A stretch of DNA of 64,000 bases from contig JBALVL010000017.1 in the NCBI GenBank assembly GCA_036961355.1, positions 1-64,000 of the forward strand, written 5' to 3'. Below, one piece after another: positions 55,338-64,000 of this stretch; position 1 is the first letter of the stretch, and the number at the start of each line of letters is the position of its first letter. The notes under the pieces were generated by a model. The model did no database searches. It was not told the origin of the DNA and saw only the letters and a program-made list of their open reading frames with translations. This stretch comes from Motiliproteus sp036961355 (lineage in GTDB: Bacteria > Pseudomonadota > Gammaproteobacteria > Pseudomonadales > Balneatricaceae). The translations under genes were made by a program, and so were the position numbers.

Positions 55338-58172
55338 ATGGATAAAATTAGTGTTCGGGGCGCCAGAACCCACAATCTTAAGAACATCGATCTGGATATT
55401 CCCCGGGACAAACTGATCGTCATTACCGGCCTGTCCGGCTCAGGAAAGTCATCACTGGCTTTTGATACCCTCTACGCCGAAGGACAACGGCGTTATGTCG
55501 AGTCACTATCGACCTACGCCCGCCAATTTCTATCGATGATGGAAAAACCCGACATAGACCATATCGAGGGTCTGTCGCCGGCGATATCGATCGAACAGAA
55601 ATCCACATCCCATAACCCCCGCTCGACCGTCGGTACTATCACTGAGATCTACGATTACCTACGGCTGCTCTTTGCCCGTGCTGGTGAACCACGCTGCCCT
55701 GACCACGACCTGCCGCTTCGCGCCCAGGCGATCAGCCAGATGGTTGACCAGATTCTGGCATTGGAAGAGGGCAGCAAAGTGATGCTGCTCGCCCCGGTAG
55801 TTCAGGGCCGCAAAGGTGAACACCTGCACCTGCTCGAGAACCTCAAAGCCCAAGGTTTTGTCCGAGCCCGTATCAACGGTATCGTGGCCGATCTCGATAG
55901 CCCGCCGGAGCTCGACAAGAAGAAGAAACACAATATCGAGGTGGTGATCGATCGCTTTAAGGTACGCGACGATATTCAAGTACGACTGGCCGAATCGCTG
56001 GAGACCTGCATTCAACTCAGCGATGGCTTGGCGTATCTGGCATCAATGGATGACGACGGCAGCCCCGATACTATTTTCTCGGCCCGCTTTGCCTGCCCCC
56101 AGTGCGGTCACAGCATTCAGGAACTCGAACCACGCCTGTTCTCATTCAACAGCCCACACGGCGCTTGCGGCCAATGCGATGGTCTAGGCGTTAAGCTGAT
56201 CTTCGACCCCAACAAGGTAGTGGCCGATCCAACCCTGACACTCGCCCAAGGCGCGATCCGCGGCTGGGACCGCCGCAGCACTTACTATTACCAACTACTC
56301 AAAGCAGTTGCCAGCCATTATGGTTTTAACACTGAAACCCCGTTTGGCGAACTCACCGAAGCGCAGCAGCACCGAATTCTGCAGGGTTCGGGCAACGATA
56401 AAATCGAATTCCATTACCTCAGCGATCGTGGCGACCTGACCCTAAAGTCACACCCGTTCGAAGGGGTGATCCCCAACATGCAGCGCCGCTATCGGGATAC
56501 CGAATCACAAACGGTTCGCGAAGATTTGGCGCGCTACCAGGCCCAACAACGCTGCCCGTCGTGCGATGGCTCCCGACTACGGCGCGAGGCCCGCCATGTC
56601 TATATCGACGAACACAATATCTCCGATATCACTGCACTACCCGTCGGCACAGCCACCGCTTACTTCGAGCAACTGAAACTGCCGGGAAAACAGGGAGAGA
56701 TCGCTGATAAGATTCTCAAAGAGATCGGTGTGCGGCTCAACTTTTTAGTTAATGTCGGACTCGACTATCTGACCCTTAATCGCAACGCCGACACCCTGTC
56801 GGGTGGTGAAGCGCAACGAATCCGGTTAGCCAGTCAGATCGGCGCTGGTCTGGTCGGCGTGATGTACATACTCGACGAACCATCGATCGGCCTGCACCAG
56901 CGTGACAATGAACGACTACTGACCACACTGACCCACCTGCGTGACTTGGGCAACACCGTGATAGTGGTCGAGCACGATGAAGATGCGATCCGACAGGCTG
57001 ACCATGTCATCGACATAGGCCCCGGTGCCGGCGTTCACGGCGGTGAGATCATCGCCCAAGGCACCCCTGCCCAAGTGATGGCAAATCCAGCCTCGATTAC
57101 CGGCCAATATCTGACCGGAACCCGTAAAATCGAAGTCCCGGCAGTGCGCAACCCAGCCGACCCAAAACGCCAACTAAAGCTAAAACAGGCTCGTGGTAAC
57201 AACTTACAACAGGTCGACCTGAGCATTCCACTGGGGCTGATGACCTGCATCACCGGCGTTTCGGGGTCAGGTAAATCCACCCTGATCAACAACACCCTCT
57301 ACCCGCTGGCCGCCACCGTTCTAAATAAAGCTACCACGCTAACAGCCCAGCCCCACGACTGTGTCGAGGGACTGGACCTGCTCGACAAGGTGGTCGATAT
57401 CGACCAGAGCCCTATCGGACGCACGCCACGATCTAATCCGGCCACCTATACCGGCATCTTTACCCCGATGCGCGAGCTGTTCGCCGCCACTCATGAGGCA
57501 CGCTCTCGCGGTTACAAACCGGGGCGCTTCAGCTTTAACGTCAAGGGTGGGCGCTGCGAATCCTGCCAGGGCGACGGCGTCATCAAGGTTGAGATGCACT
57601 TTCTGCCTGACATCTACGTCCCTTGTGATGTCTGCAAAGGTAAGCGCTACAACCGCGAGACGCTGGAGATTACCTACAAGGGTAAGAATATCCATCAAGT
57701 GCTCGATATGACCGTCGAAGACGCCCACGAGTTCTTTGGCCCAGTGCCGATGCTGGCGCGGCGCTTACAAACGCTAATGGACGTCGGCTTGTCATATATT
57801 CGTCTGGGTCAGAGCGCAACGACATTATCGGGAGGTGAAGCGCAGCGGGTTAAGCTATCCAAGGAACTCTCTAAGAGGGATACCGGCAACACCCTCTACA
57901 TCCTCGACGAACCAACCACCGGTTTGCACTTCTATGATATCCAGCAGCTACTCAACGTACTGCACCGCTTACGCGATCACGGCAACACGGTGGTCGTAAT
58001 CGAGCACAATCTGGATGTTATCAAGACTGCCGACTGGATCGTCGACCTCGGCCCTGAAGGGGGTATTAACGGGGGCAGGATCATTGCCACCGGCACACCA
58101 GAACAGGTGGGTGACAGCGAGCAGTCACATACAGGCCGCTTCTTGAAGCCGCTACTAGAAAGGAACGCGTGA
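55338..58172 (+). CDS. uvrA: Excinuclease ABC subunit A (UvrA)
   Basis: A 944-residue ATPase that finds bulky DNA lesions with UvrB and starts nucleotide excision repair. The first ATPase has Walker A GLSGSGKSSL near residue 31, the second GVSGSGKSTL near 640. Signature motifs LSGGEAQRIRLA and LSGGEAQRVKLS lie near 487 and 830. Zinc modules are seen as CPQCG...CGQCDG and CESCQG...CDVCKG, plus CPSCDG. Length is normal. AGAGGT precedes the ATG. It is divergent from ssb and convergent with the alpha operon. Confidence 0.98.
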   Translation: MDKISVRGARTHNLKNIDLDIPRDKLIVITGLSGSGKSSLAFDTLYAEGQRRYVESLSTYARQFLSMMEKPDIDHIEGLSPAISIEQKSTSHNPRSTVGTITEIYDYLRLLFARAGEPRCPDHDLPLRAQAISQMVDQILALEEGSKVMLLAPVVQGRKGEHLHLLENLKAQGFVRARINGIVADLDSPPELDKKKKHNIEVVIDRFKVRDDIQVRLAESLETCIQLSDGLAYLASMDDDGSPDTIFSARFACPQCGHSIQELEPRLFSFNSPHGACGQCDGLGVKLIFDPNKVVADPTLTLAQGAIRGWDRRSTYYYQLLKAVASHYGFNTETPFGELTEAQQHRILQGSGNDKIEFHYLSDRGDLTLKSHPFEGVIPNMQRRYRDTESQTVREDLARYQAQQRCPSCDGSRLRREARHVYIDEHNISDITALPVGTATAYFEQLKLPGKQGEIADKILKEIGVRLNFLVNVGLDYLTLNRNADTLSGGEAQRIRLASQIGAGLVGVMYILDEPSIGLHQRDNERLLTTLTHLRDLGNTVIVVEHDEDAIRQADHVIDIGPGAGVHGGEIIAQGTPAQVMANPASITGQYLTGTRKIEVPAVRNPADPKRQLKLKQARGNNLQQVDLSIPLGLMTCITGVSGSGKSTLINNTLYPLAATVLNKATTLTAQPHDCVEGLDLLDKVVDIDQSPIGRTPRSNPATYTGIFTPMRELFAATHEARSRGYKPGRFSFNVKGGRCESCQGDGVIKVEMHFLPDIYVPCDVCKGKRYNRETLEITYKGKNIHQVLDMTVEDAHEFFGPVPMLARRLQTLMDVGLSYIRLGQSATTLSGGEAQRVKLSKELSKRDTGNTLYILDEPTTGLHFYDIQQLLNVLHRLRDHGNTVVVIEHNLDVIKTADWIVDLGPEGGINGGRIIATGTPEQVGDSEQSHTGRFLKPLLERNA

Positions 58173-58285
58173 GAAGGCTACGGGACTAAACGTTAAGCGA
58201 AAACCTTACTCAGTTGGCACTCCTGTGCCGGCTGAGCAAAGCCCATCCAATATGCTTCGTGATAATATTGAATAAACAGCAGGCC

Positions 58286-58316
58286 AAAAAAAACCCGGTA
58301 TTAACCGGGTTTTTTA
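58286..58316. terminator. Bidirectional terminator between uvrA and rplQ
   Basis: CCCGGT pairs with ACCGGG around ATTA, with AAAs before and TTTs after, so it ends both uvrA and the alpha operon transcripts. Confidence 0.92.
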
Positions 58317-58339
58317 TTTCGCCTAAAAATAGCTAAGTC

Positions 58340-58726
58340 TTACGACTCTTCTACTTCTTCAGCGGCAACCGGACGGTCAACCAACTCAACGTAAGCCATA
58401 GGCGCATTGTCACCAGAGCGATAACCGCACTTGAGAATACGAATGTAGCCACCAGGACGACTCGCGTAGCGAGGACCCAGTTCGTTGAACAGTTTACCCA
58501 CAATCGCATCGCTGCGAGTACGGGCGAACGCCAGACGGCGGTTTGCAACAGAGTCGTTCTTAGCCAGAGTGATCAATGGCTCAGCAACGCTGCGCAGTTC
58601 TTTAGCTTTTGGCAAAGTCGTCTTAATCAACTCGTGCTCAAACAGGCTTACCGCCATGTTCTTGAACATCGCTTTACGATGCGAGCTGTTGCGATTAAGT
58701 TGACGGCCACTTTTACGATGACGCAT
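58340..58726 (-). CDS. rplQ: 50S ribosomal protein L17
   Basis: A 128-residue large-subunit protein with the family start MRHRKSGRQLNRNSSHRKAM and the GGYIRILKCGYRSGD segment near residue 95. It is the last gene of the alpha operon, 42 bases after rpoA, and is followed by the shared terminator. The acidic C-terminus (AAEEVEES) is normal. Confidence 0.98.
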   Translation of the reverse strand: MRHRKSGRQLNRNSSHRKAMFKNMAVSLFEHELIKTTLPKAKELRSVAEPLITLAKNDSVANRRLAFARTRSDAIVGKLFNELGPRYASRPGGYIRILKCGYRSGDNAPMAYVELVDRPVAAEEVEES

Positions 58727-58768
58727 GTTTAATTCCTTACGAAACTAGACGTTTTTAATCAAAGTCGC

Positions 58769-59770
58769 TTAAGAAGCAACTTTGTCGTCGTTTTTCAAGC
58801 TTGCTGGTGGCCAGTTCTCAAGACGCATGCCCAGAGACAGTCCCTTAGAGGCCAGAACATCTTTGATTTCAGTCAAAGACTTCTTGCCCAGGTTTGGCGT
58901 CTTCAGCAACTCAACTTCAGTCCGCTGGATCAGATCACCGATGTAGTACAGATTCTCGGCTTTCAGACAGTTCGCAGAACGAACAGTCAGTTCCAGATCA
59001 TCAACAGGACGCAGCAGGATCGGATCGATCTCTGGCTCAGGCTCTGCCTCGGCAACGCCGGACTCACCTTCCAGATCAACGAAGGCAACCAATTGCTGCT
59101 GCAGAATAGTTGCAGCGCGACGGATCGCTTCTTCCGGATCGATAGCACCGGTCGTTTCCAGATCGATAACCAGCTTATCCAAGTCGGTACGCTGCTCAAC
59201 ACGAGCACTCTCAACCACGTAAGATACGCGGCGGACAGGGCTATAACTCGCATCCAACAACAGACGACCAATAGGACGGCTGTCTTCGTCGCCATTGTCA
59301 CGCGCATCAGCGGCAACATAACCACGACCACAGGTGACTTTCAGCTGCATAGACAGCTCAGCCTTATCACTCAGATGAGCGATAACGTGATCGGGATTGG
59401 CAAGTTCGATATCCTGGTTCAGTTGAATATCAGCTGCAGTAACAACACAAGGACCTTTCTTGGTCAGTGTCAGCAGCGCTTCTTCGCCATTGTGCATGGC
59501 GACGGAAACGCCCTTCAGGTTAAGCAGGATCTCAATGACATCCTCCTGAACACCTTCAATAGAGCTGTACTCGTGCTGCACACCATCAATCTCAACTTCT
59601 GAGATTGCGCAACCAGGCATCGAGGACAGAAGAATCCGTCGCAACGCATTGCCCAGTGTGTGGCCGAAACCACGCTCTAGCGGCTCGAGAGAGACCTTGG
59701 CACGAGTGCCAGAGATCTCTTGAACATCGATCCGGCTAGGGCTTAGAAATTCGTTTACAGAAGACTGCAT
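58769..59770 (-). CDS. rpoA: RNA polymerase alpha subunit
   Basis: A 333-residue alpha subunit. The N-terminal dimerisation domain (GFGHTLGNALRRILLSSMPG near residue 35) and the C-terminal DNA- and activator-binding domain (about residues 250-330, with ELTVRSANCLKAENL and KTPNLGKKSLTEIKDVL) are complete, joined by an acidic linker. It lies between rpsD and rplQ, as in nearly all gammaproteobacteria. Confidence 0.99.
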   Translation of the reverse strand: MQSSVNEFLSPSRIDVQEISGTRAKVSLEPLERGFGHTLGNALRRILLSSMPGCAISEVEIDGVQHEYSSIEGVQEDVIEILLNLKGVSVAMHNGEEALLTLTKKGPCVVTAADIQLNQDIELANPDHVIAHLSDKAELSMQLKVTCGRGYVAADARDNGDEDSRPIGRLLLDASYSPVRRVSYVVESARVEQRTDLDKLVIDLETTGAIDPEEAIRRAATILQQQLVAFVDLEGESGVAEAEPEPEIDPILLRPVDDLELTVRSANCLKAENLYYIGDLIQRTEVELLKTPNLGKKSLTEIKDVLASKGLSLGMRLENWPPASLKNDDKVAS

Positions 59771-59790
59771 TTGTTTCCACCTAGCAATAA

Positions 59791-60411
59791 TTACTTGGAG
59801 TACAGTTCAACGATCAGGTGTTCGTTGATCTCTGCAGACAGTTCTGCGCGCTCAGGGGCAGCTTTAAAAGTGCCTTCCATCTTCGCGTTGTCTACATCAA
59901 CCCACTCGATCACAGTACGCTGAGAAGCCAGTTCCAGTGCGTTTTTGATGCGCAGCTGAGTCTTAGCCTTTTCACGAACAGTGACAACATCACCGGCCTT
60001 AATCTGGTAAGAGGCGATGTTAACCGTTTGACCATTCACAAGAATTGCTTTGTGTGAAACGATCTGACGAGCTTCAGAGCGAGTCGCTCCAAATCCCATG
60101 CGGTAAACCACGTTATCCAGGCGGCTTTCAAGCAGCTGCAACAAGTTCTCACCGGTAGCGCCTTTAAGACGTGCGGCTTCTTTGTAGTAGCTGCGGAACT
60201 GACGCTCCAGAATGCCGTAAATGCGGCGAACTTTTTGCTTTTCACGCAGCTGCAGACCGTAGTCAGAAAGACGACTACGACGTGCGCCGTGTACTCCCGG
60301 AGGAGTTTCTGCCTTGCACTTCGAATCTAGTGCACGAACGCCGCTCTTAAGGAACAGGTCCGTACCTTCGCGGCGAGACAGTTTACATTTTGGTCCAATA
60401 TATCGAGCCAT
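59791..60411 (-). CDS. rpsD: 30S ribosomal protein S4
   Basis: A 206-residue primary 16S-binding protein. The start MARYIGPKCKLSRREGTDLF and the S4 RNA-binding domain RLDNVVYRMGFGATRSEARQ (near residue 94) are typical. In related bacteria S4 also represses the alpha operon by binding its leader; the 157-base gap before rpsM could hold such a site, but no pseudoknot was worked out. A zinc-binding N-terminal cysteine set is not present. Confidence 0.98.
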   Translation of the reverse strand: MARYIGPKCKLSRREGTDLFLKSGVRALDSKCKAETPPGVHGARRSRLSDYGLQLREKQKVRRIYGILERQFRSYYKEAARLKGATGENLLQLLESRLDNVVYRMGFGATRSEARQIVSHKAILVNGQTVNIASYQIKAGDVVTVREKAKTQLRIKNALELASQRTVIEWVDVDNAKMEGTFKAAPERAELSAEINEHLIVELYSK

Positions 60412-60426
60412 TTTACCGTCTCCTGA

Positions 60427-60819
60427 TTAAACGCGACGTTTCTTCGGCGGACGACATCCATTGTGCGGGATGGGCGTCACGTCGGTGATGTTGGTGATTT
60501 TGTAACCTACGTTGTTCAAAGCACGAACTGCAGATTCACGACCCGGTCCAGGGCCTTTCACGAACACGTCGAGATTTTTCAGACCATACTCTTGAGCCGC
60601 TTGACCAGCACGCTCTGCTGCAACCTGAGCAGCGAACGGGGTGGACTTACGCGAACCACGGAAACCAGAACCACCAGCGGTGGCCCAGCTCAGAGTATTA
60701 CCTTGACGATCGGTAATGGTCACGATTGTATTGTTGAACGAAGCATGGATGTGAGCGAACCCATCAACCACCTGCTTCGTAATTTTCTTGCGTTGTGTGC
60801 GAGCACCTGGCTTAGCCAT
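60427..60819 (-). CDS. rpsK: 30S ribosomal protein S11
   Basis: A 130-residue small-subunit platform protein. FAHIHASFNNTIVTITDRQGN near residue 22, GFRGSRKSTPFAAQ and the C-terminal VTPIPHNGCRPPKKRRV are typical. It lies between rpsM and rpsD, 15 bases before rpsD. Confidence 0.98.
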   Translation of the reverse strand: MAKPGARTQRKKITKQVVDGFAHIHASFNNTIVTITDRQGNTLSWATAGGSGFRGSRKSTPFAAQVAAERAGQAAQEYGLKNLDVFVKGPGPGRESAVRALNNVGYKITNITDVTPIPHNGCRPPKKRRV

Positions 60820-60843
60820 ATCGGTAGTTTCCTATCGCTTCCA

Positions 60844-61200
60844 CTACTTACGGATCGGTTTACGTGGGCCCTTACGGGTACGCGCATTAGTCTTAGTGCG
60901 CTGACCACGAACCGGCAGACTGCGACGGTGGCGAATACCACGGAAACAGCCAAGGTCCATAAGACGCTTGATATTCATGTTTACCTCACGGCGAAGGTCA
61001 CCTTCTACACTTAACTTGGTGACTTCGGCACGTAGGCCATCCAGTTGTTCTTCAGACAGGTCTCCGATCTTAGCATCGGTAGCTACACCCACTGCGTCGC
61101 ACAGCGACTGAGCAGTAGTTCGGCCAACTCCATAGATGTAAGTCAAGGAGATCACCGCATGCTTATTGTCTGGAATATTGACGCCAGCTATACGGGCCAT
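60844..61200 (-). CDS. rpsM: 30S ribosomal protein S13
   Basis: A 118-residue small-subunit head protein with the start MARIAGVNIPDNKHAVISL and the basic C-terminal RHRRSLPVRGQRTKTNART that contacts tRNA and 16S RNA. It is the first gene of the alpha operon and follows the promoter at 61279-61307. Confidence 0.98.
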   Translation of the reverse strand: MARIAGVNIPDNKHAVISLTYIYGVGRTTAQSLCDAVGVATDAKIGDLSEEQLDGLRAEVTKLSVEGDLRREVNMNIKRLMDLGCFRGIRHRRSLPVRGQRTKTNARTRKGPRKPIRK

Positions 61201-61278
61201 TCAATTTACTCCGTTATCGGTCGACCGTTCATTAACAGTCAACACGCTTTGCTTTTACCACTCTGCGAAAGGCGCAAG

Positions 61279-61307
61279 ATTATAGTGATTGATCGATTAA
61301 GATTCAA
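61279..61307 (-). promoter_or_regulatory. Alpha operon promoter
   Basis: On the minus strand TTGAAT (61302-61307) and TATAAT (61279-61284) are spaced by exactly 17 bases, a near-consensus sigma-70 promoter, about 79 bases before the rpsM start. It would drive rpsM-rpsK-rpsD-rpoA-rplQ apart from the upstream spc genes. Confidence 0.82.
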
Positions 61308-61357
61308 CCACTATCTAACTATAATCTTTGCAACCTTCGCTCGAAAACAGTTCAGGC

Positions 61358-61474
61358 TTAACCCTGACGCTGCTTATGGCGAGGCTCTGTCTTGCAGATT
61401 ACGCGAACGGATCCGTTACGACGTACAACCTTGCAGTTACGGCAAATCTTTTTTACAGATGCGCGTACTTTCAT
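61358..61474 (-). CDS. rpmJ: 50S ribosomal protein L36
   Basis: A 38-residue protein read directly from the sequence: MKVRASVKKICRNCKVVRR at the start and KTEPRHKQRQG at the end. The C-x2-C ... C ... H pattern of the zinc-binding (C+) form is complete: CRNC, then Cys 27 and His 33. It lies between secY and rpsM, as expected. Confidence 0.97.
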   Translation of the reverse strand: MKVRASVKKICRNCKVVRRNGSVRVICKTEPRHKQRQG

Positions 61475-61503
61475 GATTTACTCCAAATAATGACAGCAAC
61501 TGG

Positions 61504-62835
61504 TTAGCGAACCAGTCCGCCACCACCTTTAAGATTGGATTTTTTCATCAGTGAATCATACTGGTGAGACATCAAATGCGACTGTACTTGCGCCATGAAA
61601 TCCATGACAACAACCACAACGATCAACAACGATGTTCCACCGAAGTAAAACGGTACATTCCATGCGACTACAAGAAACTGCGGCATCAGCGACACAGCGG
61701 TGATATATAAAGCACCGAAAAGTGTCAGACGCGACAGCACCTGGTCGATGTAACGTGCCGATTGATCACCGGGACGAATACCGGGAATAAAGGCGCCGGA
61801 TTTCTTCAAATTATCAGCCACTTCCTTCGGATTAAACATAATCGCGGTGTAGAAGTAGCAGAAGAAGATAATCGCAGCAGAAAACAGCAGGATGTAGAGC
61901 GGTTGACCTGGTCCAAGCGCCAACGCCATATCCTGCAGCCAATCCATGCCCTCTGTCTGACCAAACCACTGACCGACCGAAGCCGGGAACAGCAGAATAC
62001 TGGAAGCGAAGATCGGCGGGATAACGCCGGCCATGTTCACTTTCAGTGGCAGATGACTGGTTTGGGCGGCAAACACTTTCCTACCCTGCTGACGCTTTGC
62101 ATAGTTAATGGTGATACGGCGTTGGCCGCGCTCCATAAACACTACAAAGGCCACTGTTGCGATCGCCACGACAGCGATGGTCAACAACACCAGGATATTC
62201 AGATCACCTTGACGCGATGCTTCGAAGGACTGCCCGATTGCTCCGGGAAGACCAGCGACGATACCGGCAAAGATCAACAGTGAAATACCGTTTCCGATTC
62301 CATTCTCGGTAATTTGCTCACCGAGCCACATCAGGAACACAGCACCAGAAACGAGAGTTACAACAGCGACGAAATAAAAGCTTAGGTCTGCGCTGAAGGC
62401 AATACCCTGCCCTGCGAGACCGACCGCCATACCTAACGACTGAACGGTAGCCAGAATTACGGTACCGTAGCGGGTGTATTGGCTAATTTTCCGTCGACCT
62501 GCTTCACCCTCTTTCTTTAGCTGCGCTAACTGAGGACTAACAACGGTCAGCAGCTGCATGATAATCGAGGCAGAAATGTAGGGCATAATACCCAGTGCCA
62601 AGATACTCATGCGCTCCAAAGCACCACCGGAGAACATGTTAAACAAGCTCAGGATGGTACCTTGGTTTTGTTCGAACATAGCAGCAAGGCGATCAGGGTT
62701 GATTCCAGGAACTGGAATGTGTGCCCCGATGCGGTATACCACGATGGCCAGTAAAACAAACCATAGACGCGCTTTCAGCTCGCCTAGGCCGCTTTGTACT
62801 CCGGTGGGTGAACTACCTTTACCTTGCTTAGCCAT
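61504..62835 (-). CDS. secY: Preprotein translocase subunit SecY
   Basis: A 443-residue, ten-helix channel subunit of the Sec translocon. The start SGLGELKARLWFVLLAIVVYRI, the plug-helix region near residue 60-75, and the cytosolic loops with GQRRITINYAKRQQGRK near 245 and FKPKEVADNL-like MFNPKEVADNLKKSGAFIPG near 340 are typical. The ATG lies directly after the rplO stop (62835/62836), so the two are coupled. Confidence 0.98.
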   Translation of the reverse strand: MAKQGKGSSPTGVQSGLGELKARLWFVLLAIVVYRIGAHIPVPGINPDRLAAMFEQNQGTILSLFNMFSGGALERMSILALGIMPYISASIIMQLLTVVSPQLAQLKKEGEAGRRKISQYTRYGTVILATVQSLGMAVGLAGQGIAFSADLSFYFVAVVTLVSGAVFLMWLGEQITENGIGNGISLLIFAGIVAGLPGAIGQSFEASRQGDLNILVLLTIAVVAIATVAFVVFMERGQRRITINYAKRQQGRKVFAAQTSHLPLKVNMAGVIPPIFASSILLFPASVGQWFGQTEGMDWLQDMALALGPGQPLYILLFSAAIIFFCYFYTAIMFNPKEVADNLKKSGAFIPGIRPGDQSARYIDQVLSRLTLFGALYITAVSLMPQFLVVAWNVPFYFGGTSLLIVVVVVMDFMAQVQSHLMSHQYDSLMKKSNLKGGGGLVR

Positions 62836-63270
62836 TTAGTCTTCGACCTTTCCGCCTGCGGCTTCGATCGCTGCACGGGCACCTTTGGTGACCTTCAGCC
62901 CCTTGACCGTAACGGCCTTGGTGATCTCGCCAGACAGGATTACTTTAGCTTCCTTAATGCTGTGACCAATAATATCAGCTGCTTCAAGAGCCGCCAGATC
63001 GATCACATCAGCAGCAACCTTAGCCAGTTCGTTCAAACGAATCTCGGCGCGGTACTGTGCTTTACGGGAAGTAAAACCGTACTTAGGTAGACGACGCTGC
63101 AAAGGCATCTGACCGCCTTCGAAACCAGGCTTAACAGAACCGCCAGAGCGGGACTTCAAACCCTTGTGACCGCGACCTGCGGTCTTGCCCAAACCAGAAC
63201 CGATACCACGACCAACGCGCTTAGGCGCTTTCTTGGAACCAGGAGCTGGGCTCAGAGTATTTAGACGCAT
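62836..63270 (-). CDS. rplO: 50S ribosomal protein L15
   Basis: A 144-residue large-subunit protein: MRLNTLSPAPGSKKAPKRVG start, the Gly/Arg-rich GLGKTAGRGHKGLKSRSGG loop and FEGGQMPLQRRLPKYGF. It abuts secY and follows rpmD by 14 bases. Confidence 0.98.
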   Translation of the reverse strand: MRLNTLSPAPGSKKAPKRVGRGIGSGLGKTAGRGHKGLKSRSGGSVKPGFEGGQMPLQRRLPKYGFTSRKAQYRAEIRLNELAKVAADVIDLAALEAADIIGHSIKEAKVILSGEITKAVTVKGLKVTKGARAAIEAAGGKVED

Positions 63271-63284
63271 AATATGCCTCTCCT

Positions 63285-63464
63285 TTAACCTTCGACGCTA
63301 ACCAGATAGTTAACTTTGTTAACCATGCCGCGAACGGAAGGAGTGTCTTCAACTTCGACTGTGTGCCCGATACGGCGTAGTCCCAGACCTTTCAAGCACA
63401 ACTTGTGCTTAGGTAGAGTACCGATAGAGCTGCGAGTCTGCGTCACTTTAATTGTCTTAGCCAT
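63285..63464 (-). CDS. rpmD: 50S ribosomal protein L30
   Basis: A 59-residue protein read from the sequence: MAKTIKVTQTRSSIGTLPKH, then KGLGLRRIGHTVEVED and VRGMVNKVNYLVSVEG at the end. Its start lies six bases from the rpsE stop, in the standard order rpsE, rpmD, rplO. Confidence 0.97.
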   Translation of the reverse strand: MAKTIKVTQTRSSIGTLPKHKLCLKGLGLRRIGHTVEVEDTPSVRGMVNKVNYLVSVEG

Positions 63465-63470
63465 CGCAGA

Positions 63471-63971
63471 TTACCCCAGAATTTCTTCAACAGTTTTGCC
63501 GCGCTTAGCAGCAACATCGTCAGGAGAACTCATCGCCTTCAGACCGTTGATGGTTGCGCGAACAACGTTTACCGGATTGGTAGAGCCGTAGCACTTAGCC
63601 AGTACGTTGTGTACACCAGCCAATTCCAATACCGCACGCATTGCGCCACCAGCGATAACGCCAGTACCTTCAGATGCAGGCTGCATGTAGACCTTAGACG
63701 CGCCGTGGCGAGCCTTGACCGGATACTGCAGCGTACCTGCGTTCAGTTCAACACTGATCATGTTGCGACGAGCTTGCTCCATCGCCTTCTGAATCGCGAC
63801 AGGCACTTCACGCGCCTTACCACGACCGAAGCCGACTTTACCATTTCCGTCACCAACAACAGTCAGAGCGGTAAAACCGAACACACGACCGCCTTTAACC
63901 ACTTTGGCGACACGGTTGACCTGTACTAGCTTTTCTTGCAGGTCGCCATCTTTCTGTTCGTGATTTGCCAT
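63471..63971 (-). CDS. rpsE: 30S ribosomal protein S5
   Basis: A 166-residue small-subunit fidelity protein. The double-stranded RNA-binding fold (LVQVNRVAKVVKGGRVFGFT near residue 14, then VGDGNGKVGFGRGKAREVP) and the C-terminal GSTNPVNVVRATINGL segment are complete. It lies ten bases after rplR. Confidence 0.98.
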   Translation of the reverse strand: MANHEQKDGDLQEKLVQVNRVAKVVKGGRVFGFTALTVVGDGNGKVGFGRGKAREVPVAIQKAMEQARRNMISVELNAGTLQYPVKARHGASKVYMQPASEGTGVIAGGAMRAVLELAGVHNVLAKCYGSTNPVNVVRATINGLKAMSSPDDVAAKRGKTVEEILG

Positions 63972-63981
63972 AACCTAACCT

Positions 63982-64000
63982 TTAGAATTCCAGGCCGCCT
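63982..64000 (-). CDS. rplR: 50S ribosomal protein L18, C-terminal end only
   Basis: Only the last codons are inside the window: GGLEF then a TAA stop (63982-63984). This ending, its minus strand and its place before rpsE identify rplR; the rest lies beyond the window edge. Confidence 0.85.

Noticed and set aside
61201..61357. S4-binding leader pseudoknot of the alpha operon
   Set aside because: The position is right and a promoter is clear, but I could not build a convincing pseudoknot by eye.

Overview
The window looks like a chromosomal segment of a marine-type gammaproteobacterium. This is inferred from the spc/alpha ribosomal gene order, the divergent ssb/uvrA pair, the PutA/PutP/Lrp proline set and the general protein character; the species cannot be named from sequence alone. 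GC content is moderate and almost all genes are standard single-copy bacterial genes. No tRNA, rRNA, CRISPR array, prophage or complete insertion sequence was seen.

Layout: (1) 1-9200: a HAD phosphatase, the proline catabolism genes putA and putP on the minus strand, and an Lrp-type regulator and an SDR on the plus strand. (2) 9300-19600: a periplasmic binding protein, a six-cysteine exported miniprotein, two acyltransferases, molybdopterin genes moaA, moaC and moaD (no moaE here), an RmlD-like reductase, a porin, a frameshifted small membrane protein, a SemiSWEET and a LuxR-type regulator. (3) 19700-53200: a very large cyclitol and sugar-acid catabolic region, nearly all on the minus strand. 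It has two iolE, two iolD, five Gfo/Idh/MocA dehydrogenases including an IolG-like one, mmsA (iolA), an IlvD/EDD aldonate dehydratase, an HpcH/HpaI aldolase, a 2-hydroxyacid dehydrogenase, an aldehyde dehydrogenase, an SDR, a TIM-barrel isomerase, a TauE-type exporter, two sugar ABC importers plus an orphan binding protein, and AraC-type and CdaR-type regulators. (4) 53200-64000: a gene-poor gap, then ssb, uvrA and the essential ribosomal block rplR-rpsE-rpmD-rplO-secY-rpmJ-rpsM-rpsK-rpsD-rpoA-rplQ.

How the catabolic genes may work together: inositols enter through an ABC importer, are oxidised to inososes by IolG or another Gfo/Idh enzyme, dehydrated by IolE and ring-opened by IolD; malonate semialdehyde is finally handled by MmsA/IolA. 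IolB, IolC and IolJ, which normally lie between IolD and IolA, are not in the window. A second set (dehydratase, HpaI aldolase, aldehyde dehydrogenase, hydroxyacid dehydrogenase) fits a non-phosphorylative aldonate route.

The most striking result is an old duplication that can be read directly. Block A (about 24130-27540) and block B (about 31325-33340) share the order dehydrogenase, iolE, araC, dehydrogenase. They have decayed reciprocally: A keeps its dehydrogenase and araC but only an 18-codon tail of the second dehydrogenase; B keeps the second dehydrogenase but only a scrap of the first and a broken araC. Both keep iolE, and 647 bp inside the two iolE genes are identical while the flanks differ by about 11 percent, which points to recent gene conversion. 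Block B also holds a perfect 20-bp-arm hairpin where block A has only an imperfect one.
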